From Paragorgia papillata (Eukaryota; Cnidaria; Anthozoa; Scleralcyonacea; Coralliidae): a DNA stretch of 64,000 nucleotides. Under the pieces are notes generated by a model. The model was not told the origin of the DNA. It searched no databases and saw only the letters and a list, made by a program, of their open reading frames with translations. How positions within the stretch are numbered: the stretch's first letter is position 1; every line of letters starts with the position of its first letter. A program made the translations under genes and the position numbers. This document shows positions 57,263 to 64,000 of this stretch, in pieces. Where the stretch lies: the NCBI GenBank assembly GCA_035771165.1, contig JAWNZC010000106.1, forward strand, positions 620,001 to 684,000. Direction: 5' to 3'.

Positions 57263-57609
57263 TTTGAATCGTAAGCCAACTTGAAAAAATTCAGGCTGAA
57301 TTTTTTCAAGTTCGCGCGCATGCGCGTCTCGTGACGCTGCCCCTTTAACCTTCCCAGGGCAGGGGGCAAAAATATTTTTACGGATCATCGGAGGTTCGTA
57401 CTTAGGCTACCTCAGCGCCACTCCCCTCCCGCTTTCAAACAGAAGGGGGCCCGTGGCTGAGATAGCGTGTGATTTTCTCAGGCTAGTTCGGACTTCCAAA
57501 GGGAAACTGCATAATTTTTTTATTCACTCATTTTTGTGGGCCGGTCAGAATCCGGAGCCGGGGGCAAATGCCCCCTTTGCCCCATAGGTAATCCGCCACT
57601 GGATGGAGC

Positions 57610-58260
57610 AAGAACTAAACATGCTGCCAGCCATGGAGAAACTGTGCTTTGGTAGACGTTACTGCCACTTTTGCCAAAGAAGTATGGTTATCGATCGAAG
57701 GCTGAGGTGTATTGGACTGATCGATATAAACTGGATGGCCAGGGAACGATTGAAAGGAGCGATGCTTTCATTTCGTCGACACCCTTGTGCTTAGGGAAGT
57801 TGCTCACTTGTCGTTTTACAAACTCCCTAGTATCTCCTGAATTTATTAGTCGTACTGTAACGTTCTCGTAAACGGCTTCCATTCTAAATCCTCAGCTTTG
57901 AAGCGATAATTTTGTGACCCAAACTATTCCACACAATTGGCTACTTTAATTTGAGTCTACGGCTACGAACAATCGAACCAGTCTAATTGCTCACACATCC
58001 CAAAGCATACACGAAATTCTTTACCTTTATGGTATATATTAATAACTTGTTATTGTCAGCGCAAAATGTAATCCACCCTGTTAATGGTTGTCTTTATGTT
58101 CAATTGTTTCGGGTTTTCCTATTGTTTTCATTAGCTGATAAATTTTTCCAAAACTATAGCTTAATCATATTGAATGTCATTATTAACCCTAAAATATGTA
58201 TAATATCAAAGATATCTGTAATTTATTGGACCATTGATGCTATTAACATATTTAACCATA
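57610..58260. other. Unassigned flank right of hAT element
   Basis: Short open frames 57603-57794 and 57671-57871 overlap but have no recognised motif. The rest is AT-rich. Nothing further seen. Confidence 0.35.
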
Positions 58261-58545
58261 ATAATAGAGGGGTAACTGGATAGGAAACTTCAAAAACCAG
58301 AAACAAAGTTTGCCCAACTTGCTATGGTAATTTACGTTTATAAGTGGCTAATTGGTCCCAATTATCCAAGTCCATGCATAATCAGACATTATTGAATTAA
58401 AACAATGGTGTTACTTAAGTTCAGCCATATAGGACCATGCAATTAGCCGCTTATTTAATGTAAATTAACATAGAAGTTTGGGCAAACTTTGTTTACGGTT
58501 ACTTTAAAATAATTTAAGTTTCCTATCCAGCTACACCTCTATTAT
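58261..58545. mobile_element. MITE with long terminal inverted repeats
   Basis: 285 bp starting ATAATAGAGGGGTAACTGG and ending CCAGCTACACCTCTATTAT. The inverted similarity extends about 80 bp inward (ATAGGAAACTT/AAGTTTCCTAT; CAAAGTTTGCCCAA/TTGGGCAAACTTTG). A TA target duplication fits the ends, which would suggest a mariner-like MITE. No coding. Confidence 0.8.
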
Positions 58546-58771
58546 ATCAAGATTTAAGTGCTCTCCTTCCACACCAGTTAACAACTCGTTTCTTTACCAG
58601 TTAGTGAACAAAACAAAGTTAATAAACCACAAACTTAGTGGTGAGCTACAAAAATTTAATGAATAACCGAAGCCCTCCTGAATGCAAATATAATAGAAAA
58701 AATTCATTGTTGTAGAACAAAGACATTAGTTTGCTTATTAGCAGTTTTAATATTCAAAATGCTAATGATCC

Positions 58772-58856
58772 ATTCTATCTATCTATCTATCTATCTATCT
58801 TGGAGGTGACAACCTTTTTGAAAACGGGTGTATATATATATATATATATATATATA
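58772..58856. repeat. TCTA and TA microsatellites
   Basis: (TCTA)n at about 58774-58799 and (TA)n at about 58830-58855, with 30 bp between them. Confidence 0.95.
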
Positions 58857-59070
58857 CTATAAGTGAGCTTTACCTCAGATGTTGATGGTCGCTACTGTCA
58901 GTTTCACGCTGGGCGATCTTCAGGCGTCAGTTTGGGCCATCGCCCAGCGTGAAACTGACAGTAGTGACCATCAACATTTCAGGTAAGCCCACTTATAGTA
59001 TATTCGCTCTATCTTTACGGTATCGAGCACTTTTCGACATTTCGCGAACAACACTTGGTTTGTTTGAATA
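58853..59070. repeat. Penelope-like terminal sequence as inverted pair plus flank
   Basis: 58853-58922 (TATAAGTGAGCTTTACCTCA onward) and 58940-59000 are inverted copies of the Penelope-like terminal sequence, separated by about 17 bp that includes CAGTTTGGGCCATC. The right copy continues to TTTGTTTGAATA at 59070, matching 50590-50690. It forms a hairpin of roughly 60-bp arms just left of the mariner. Confidence 0.88.
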
Positions 59071-59088
59071 TATATATATATATATATA

Positions 59089-60675
59089 CAGTGTGTATAA
59101 AAAAAAACTGAACCCTTAGAAAACAACCTATTGTAGTAGTTTGAAAGCCCTAAGCACTTCGCTGAACCCACAGATGCGTAAAACACACGGTCTTATACAC
59201 CTGGGAAATTAAGATAACTTATAATCGTATGAAGGAGCATAACTGCAAAGAAATATGTTAAATGTATTCATATCAGTTCGATTAAAAATGGTTCAACTGA
59301 CCACAGAGCAACGAGTGTTCATTGTAGTAACTTATACCCAGACTCAAAGTATAGCCGCAGTGCAAAACGCTTTTCGAATAAGGTTTCCTGGACGGAATCC
59401 TCCTGTCAAAAATACAGTTTTAAGCAACGCCAGGAAATATCTGAATACAGGAACTAGCCTTAACCGTAACAAGGGCAATTCTGGCAGGCGAAGAACCACA
59501 CGATCTGCGGGAAATATTGCTGCTCTTAGAGCTCTGCTCCAGCAAATTCCACGAGATATGAGTGCTCGTCGTAATCCTGTTGGAATTTCGTCTTCAGGCT
59601 TTAACAGGATAACAAGACTTGACCTACGATGGCACCCGTATCGAATGCATGTGCGACACGCGTTATTGGCAAACGACTTGCCACGTCGATTACGTTATTC
59701 TGAATGGTTCATGCAACACTGCCAAGATCAACATTTTTTGGCAAATTTTGTAATCGGAGACGAAGCAGCATATTTTCGATGAATGGATAAGTCAACTCCC
59801 ATAATGTACGTGAATTTGCACCAAAAGGACATCCACCTGCATTTAATTTCGAGAGGACCGATTCTCGTGCAAAACTCACTGTCTGGGCAGGACTCTGCGG
59901 GAATGGTGTGATTTTGGGGCCATACTTTTTTTATCGAAATGTGGACGGCATTGCGTATCTCCGAATGTTAAATGAATTTGTTTTCCCGCAAGTCGCTGTG
60001 CATTTTGGAAACCAGTATTGGAATGGATTTTTTCGCGATCTTTGGTGGGCACAAGATGGCGACCCAGCGCACCAACTCATTCAAGTTAGGGATCGCCTAA
60101 ACGAAGTGTTCGGAAATAACCGCGTCATAGGGTTGCAACATAATGTGGAATGGCCAGCCTGCTCGCCGGACTTAATACCATGTGACTTTTTTATGTGGGG
60201 ATATCTCAAGAGTAAAGTGTTTTCCACCCCACCTCAGAATATCGCTGTGTTACGCCAGAGAATAATCGACGAGGTTAATGCTTTACGACAGCAGCCCGAC
60301 GTTATTAGAAATGCGATGCGCGATATGCACAGGCGAACCATACTTTGTGTTGCGAGAAATGGGGGACACGTTGAAGGACAAGGCCCTTGATCATTTAATT
60401 GTTGGTACATGTGAAATTAATAAAAAAGGTTTAGTGTGACGGACATAATTTTGTTGGCCCAAGCGCTGCGTTTTAAATTAATCAGCATAATAAGTTAAAC
60501 GAAGCGAAAAAGCTTTTAAATACTTTCACCATGCATACACTTCAAGTTATCTTAATTTCCCAGGTGTATAAGACCGTGTGTTTTACGCATCTGTGGGTTC
60601 AGCGAAGTGCTTAGGGCTTTCAAACTACTACAATAGGTTGTTTTCTAAGGGTTCAGGTTTTTTTGATACACACTG
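59089..60675 (+). mobile_element. Tc1/mariner transposon with ~135-bp inverted repeats
   Basis: 1587 bp between CAGTGTGTAT (59089) and ATACACACTG (60675), flanked by TA on both sides. The terminal inverted repeats extend about 135 bp (for example AAGCCCTAAGCACTTCGCTG at 59143 and its complement near 60602). The single gene fills the interior. A truncated second copy lies at 50717. Confidence 0.95.
59288..60390 (+). pseudogene. Tc1/mariner (IS630-superfamily) transposase, one frameshift and one stop
   Basis: The ATG at 59288 starts an N-terminal helix-turn-helix (TTEQRVFIVVTYTQTQS, then GNSGRRRTTRSAGN) of the type seen in the DUF4817-bearing mariner-like family. The first catalytic Asp is in NFVIGDEAAYF. 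The frame then shifts near 59775 (T-run, probably one T lost) and a TAA occurs at 59788-59790. From there the frame is open to 60390. The second Asp is in WWAQDGDPAH and the third in WPACSPDLIPCDFF; I count 37 residues between them, a DD37D-like spacing. Otherwise the protein is complete at about 367 codons. Cut-and-paste transposition into TA. Copies elsewhere could be intact. Confidence 0.9.
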
Positions 60676-60677
60676 TA

Positions 60678-62223
60678 TATATATATATTATATGTACTAT
60701 TTATAGAATGAGTGGCAACCACTGATCTCAAATAATATACTCATTATACTGGCTAGAGCATCCGGTGCTCGCTGTGAAGTCGGAATAAATTAGCGGCGGC
60801 CATTTCCGGTGGGACCCACTTGGGTCCCATACAATATGGCGTAAATAGGAGTCGGAGCAGTTGAACGGCGTTTTTCGCCAAATTCTGGGATATTAGGAAG
60901 AGTTGGCACCGAATTGAGGTTTGTAATCTTATTTTAAGTAATAGTTTAGTGTTTTGAACTATTTTTTTGTTTAGAAAGTGGGTTTTTTTTACAAAATACA
61001 CTTGCCTGTTTATTTGCTTCAAAGCTAGCAAATTCGGTAAACAAATGTCTGCCAGAAGTGACTGCCTGTGTATTTGTTTCTTTCTAGTAACGCGTATTGT
61101 TTGATGATTTACGATGATGTATTTGTTTAAGTTTTGATTTATTTCATGCCGATTAATGGAAGAAGTCATAACTGTGTCTGTTTAAACTAATAAACTTACC
61201 CGCTGTTGATACTGTTCACATCAATTCGAACTTGAATAGAATGGTTTGTTCAGTTCTTTGTGGTTATAATTCAGTGAAACATGGTCGAGTCTGACTTGTG
61301 CTCATTATCTTCCAGTTAATATTTTAAGTTGGACACTTTCACTACCAGGTTTGGTTATTGACTAATAGTAAATTAATTTATGGCCATGATAGAATGTGCT
61401 CGACTTGTTTGTAGTATATTTGCTTTCTAATGTGATAAGGTAACAAACGATACTTAGTTTTGTCGAATTTGGGATAATGTTCAACCAGTTCAGATGGTTT
61501 TATTATGGTTACAGTACAGTATGTATTTTGCCCAAGTCCTTGTCCCTTGATAGTATTTTCAATTCGACTATCGATTCCACTTTTGTTTAAGCAACACATT
61601 CATTTTGTCTACAGTATGTCTCAAACAAAATATGTACATACTGTGTAACATTTTGAGTTAGTGGTAGTTTATTATGGTTAGAGCATCTTACTGACCATTA
61701 AGAAGTTACACCCAAGTTTGATTCCTACTCGATCGATGCAGTTTTACTGTTCACTTAGCAGATTAAAATTTTATCTAGTTTGCTGAAAGCAAGAAAAGTC
61801 TTTCCAGTTACATGCATCCAGGATTACTGTAGATCTAAGGATGTTACTCTGCAATCTGGGTTCAACTCCTACTTGATGCACTTATCAGATTAAAATGTCA
61901 CCTTGGATGTACATTAGAGGAGTGCTTCTAGTTTGACTCTACCAAATAAATACCAGAGATTTCTTCTGGGTACTTCCTGTAGTAACATTGATCCTTAGAT
62001 AAGGTTATGGGATATCCAGTGTAAACACAGTTACCTGTAGTTTACTTTCCTTTTTCATTTACATGTACAGATTAGTTTTGTTTTGATTCTTACTGATGCT
62101 GGAAGAGGACAAGCTTATTTTTGTACCAGAAAGTTAGCTATGGTTTCCTTTCCAAGATGGTAAAAACGAATTTTGCTGTAGCTTTTTGCAATGGACTTGA
62201 TAAGAGCAAAAACATGATTTTCA
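60678..62223. other. Long noncoding stretch
   Basis: No convincing gene. A less AT-rich patch at 60760-60880 contains a small palindrome (GGGACCCACTTGGGTCCC at 60812-60829). ORFs 60753-61169 and 61378-61599 on the minus strand have no motif. Part may be the 3' side of the P-element-like fragment that follows. Confidence 0.4.
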
Positions 62224-62780
62224 TCAACAAACAGGAGAATCTACCATATGGTTGTCAAGCTCTGTGAATACTTCAGAATGGTTAGTAAATCCTAGAACAG
62301 ATACAGCAATCGCGTCAGGGATTCCCTTGGTCCGAGGCAAATTTCCACCAGTTACAGCCAGTAATCTTTCAAAGCATTTCTCGGTTTCTTCACATACTTT
62401 CACAACACTTGATGATGGTTTAAAAAGTCCTGCCCTGTCTTTCAAAACCATAAATGCTGATCATGGAGCTGTACCTGTAGCTGTTGAACCAAGTGAGCTG
62501 GAACATTTATCACATAGCAGTTGTTTTGCTACCATTTTTGCCACATATCCAGCCATTAATGAAATTGCAGCTTGCTTGAACTCACTAATACTTGTAATAT
62601 TTGGGGCATCGGTGTAGTCATGATCAGATTGCACAGGACAGCGTTCTTCGAGATCATACTTTCTGATAATGGCTGCATTTGTGATGGCCAGATCTTGACC
62701 ATTGATGGTGCGGGTATTACTAAGGACATCAAGGATTTCATGCCAGTGCTCCAGCCACCGCTGGCACTAGATAGTATTTT
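62224..62780 (-). pseudogene. P-element/THAP9-like transposase C-terminal fragment
   Basis: A single minus-strand frame from about 62770 to 62224, with one internal TGA near 62465, reads ITNAAIIRKYDLEERCPVQS, ISLMAGYVAKMVAKQLLCDK, and SAFMVLKDRAGLFKPSSSVV, then IPDAIAVSVLGF and LDNHMVDSPVC. The AGYVAxK block followed by LKDRGGLxxPS matches the C-terminal region of P-element-type transposases and THAP9, which is expanded in cnidarians. The THAP domain, RNase H-like core and the usual tail (a KAIAxxYxxxRxxH block) are absent. The plus-strand open frames over the same bases are shadows. It is a truncated, inactive fragment. Confidence 0.65.
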
Positions 62781-64000
62781 ATAATTTTTGGACATTTTAG
62801 TCCTTTGCGGCTTTGCCTTTGTACTGTATTAGAGAAAACTTAAATTAATTTCAATAAAATTGTTTGTACTATCCAGAGCGGCTTACACTAGCTTCAATTA
62901 AACTAAAATCTTATAAACATCTGTATGCATTATGATCACTCATCTCAAAAAAAATTGACTGATCTTGTCTTCTGCCAAGATCAGCTAGTGATATTTGTGT
63001 ATAAAAAAGTCGTGTGGGTCTAATAAGGAAAAGACATAGATGGGCATGAAACCTAAAAAGTTGTATGATGCAAGATATTGAGGTATTTTTCAAAATAGCT
63101 TGAAATGAAAACACTTCTGTAGTAAATAATAGTTTGGAATCATCCTTCTCTTTGTTTATTTTAGAAAAAACTCATGACTTATTATCTGTTTCAAATATAA
63201 GTCTACACAAAGTACAGTAGTGTCAGTACACTGAAGTATATAAAATATAAAAGAATATAGTAGATTATAACCAGTAAATAATTATTTCTGTGTGTAAATC
63301 AGAGCTGGCCAAACCATGGCCCTTTATTATAATTTTACTTCAATCTCAGATGATTCTACTCTTTCAAATACCAGACAATTTGACTTTGTCAAATAGAAAA
63401 CCTTTGGCAAGTCTCTCCAGCAAGCTTAGGCAGCCATGAGTTCATCACAGATATAATATATATAGACAGGGTAAAATAAAGCAAGAATAAGTAGGTAACA
63501 TGTAAAAAGTTAGCCAATAGGCAATAAATACATTTTTTACAAGAGGACAATAAAATGCTATAAATGCTGGGTGAACAGGAATTATCTTCGTCAATATTAT
63601 AGTAACAGGACTTCATCCGACTTCATCAATAATAGTAAAACAGTGAGTTAAATGCTTATAAATTTGCCTGTTAAATAAAGTAACTACAAACTTCCAATAT
63701 AAAACATCTTGTATAAAACCCTCAGATCGTTTGATCCGAGATACGTTGAAAAAGACGGATATAGAAACGGTAATATTTTTACTTTGTCATAAAGTCACTG
63801 TCAAACTGCTAAAGTGAATACAAGATGTTACTTGTTATTTGTTCCTTACTTTTAATAGTCCTTTAATAATTCTTCAAACTGTAGCCTGGTGGCCGGTGCT
63901 GATTTTGTTCAGTAAAATCGTGAAATTCCGGCCGATTTTCCATCATCCCAGCCACTTTTAAGTTCTCCCATAGCGACAGCGTACATTTTCTTGTTAAGAA
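62781..64000. other. Unassigned AT-rich end of window
   Basis: No gene, repeat or RNA gene recognised. Short minus-strand frames (62911-63114, 63389-63616) lack motifs. Confidence 0.4.

Larger units (their letters stand above)
51420..57344. mobile_element. Kolobok DNA transposon, full length (5925 bp)
   Basis: Terminal inverted repeats begin AGGGGCAGCGTCACGAGACG at 51420 and match the reverse complement ending at 57344 for 21 bp, then partly further (CATGCGC). TTAA target duplications flank both ends (51416-51419 and 57345-57348). TTAA targets are used by Kolobok and piggyBac; the transposase motifs inside identify Kolobok. Two convergent spliced genes fill the element: a plus-strand P2X7-ballast-like gene at the left and a minus-strand transposase at the right, with stops 294 bp apart. 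Confidence 0.9.
51406..57601. mobile_element. Non-autonomous hAT element (~267 bp) split by a Kolobok
   Basis: The left end CAGTGGCGGATTA (51406-51418) and the right end TAATCCGCCACTG (57589-57601) are terminal inverted repeats of the CAGTGGCGGAT type, typical of hAT transposons. Identical 8-bp target duplications GATGGAGC flank them at 51398-51405 and 57602-57609. Removing the inner Kolobok and one TTAA leaves about 267 bp without coding capacity, mostly at 57349-57601. Its inner sequence also pairs end to end (AGGGGGCA near 57362, TGCCCCCT near 57570). Confidence 0.92.

Noticed and set aside
51420..57344. piggyBac assignment based on TTAA target duplications
   Set aside because: piggyBac also uses TTAA, but the transposase motifs (GGDGQCDSPG, NHIVCHFWYCSS-type block) fit Kolobok and no piggyBac DDD or CRD pattern is seen.
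62252..62617. Plus-strand 121-residue frame at 62252
   Set aside because: The minus strand over the same bases has recognisable P-element-like motifs; the plus frame has none.

Overview
The window looks like a repeat-rich stretch of a cnidarian nuclear genome, probably an anthozoan such as a coral or sea anemone. It is AT-rich and has spliced genes with GT-AG introns. Its mobile elements are typical of metazoan genomes: CR1/L2-like LINEs with 2A-like motifs, a Penelope-like GIY-YIG element, Ty3/gypsy, an OTU-bearing Helitron, Kolobok, Tc1/mariner, a P-element relative and a Crypton-like tyrosine recombinase. Several degenerate coding pieces resemble, from memory, uncharacterised multi-copy proteins of corals and sea anemones. 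No ordinary single-copy host gene was found.

Layout. 1-16216 is one satellite array of about 38 head-to-tail monomers, mostly 422-433 bp. Each full monomer carries a perfect 28-bp inverted repeat, and two monomers have lost the inner part of that hairpin within a duplicated dimer. 16764-18930 is a decayed Helitron (OTU-like peptidase region, then Rep remnants). From about 19540 to 32097 one old coding locus lies in four pieces, broken by a 1.4-kb element with inverted ends (20289-21699), by two consecutive LINEs (about 22240-29132) and by an unrecognised stretch (30051-31480). 32981-35226 holds a second degenerate, transposase-like family. 35635-40062 is a minus-strand LINE fragment fused to a minus-strand Ty3/gypsy element, with the fusion point itself tandemly duplicated. 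40080-42370 is a decayed gene with a zinc-finger-like and SAP-like C-terminus.

42741-43042 is a perfect 151-bp-arm palindrome of a tRNA-Thr-like SINE. 43566-45140 encodes a DUF3504/Crypton-type tyrosine recombinase with one nonsense codon and an apparent loss of the first catalytic arginine. 45665-50617 is a large inverted repeat around a SWIM zinc finger-YqaJ nuclease pseudogene, with Penelope-like sequence at its outer edges. 50717-51104 holds a truncated mariner end and a foldback element.

51398-57609 is the best-preserved and most interesting block. A small hAT element (TSD GATGGAGC) contains a 5925-bp Kolobok transposon (TSD TTAA). The Kolobok carries two convergent spliced genes: a transposase of about 11 exons, and a four-exon gene combining a Cys-rich CXC-like segment with a domain resembling the cytoplasmic ballast of the P2X7 receptor. 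58261-60675 holds a MITE, a Penelope-end hairpin and a nearly intact mariner with long inverted repeats. The last 3.3 kb contains only a P-element/THAP9-like transposase fragment.

All family names come from reading motifs, not from database searches. Exon boundaries were read by eye.
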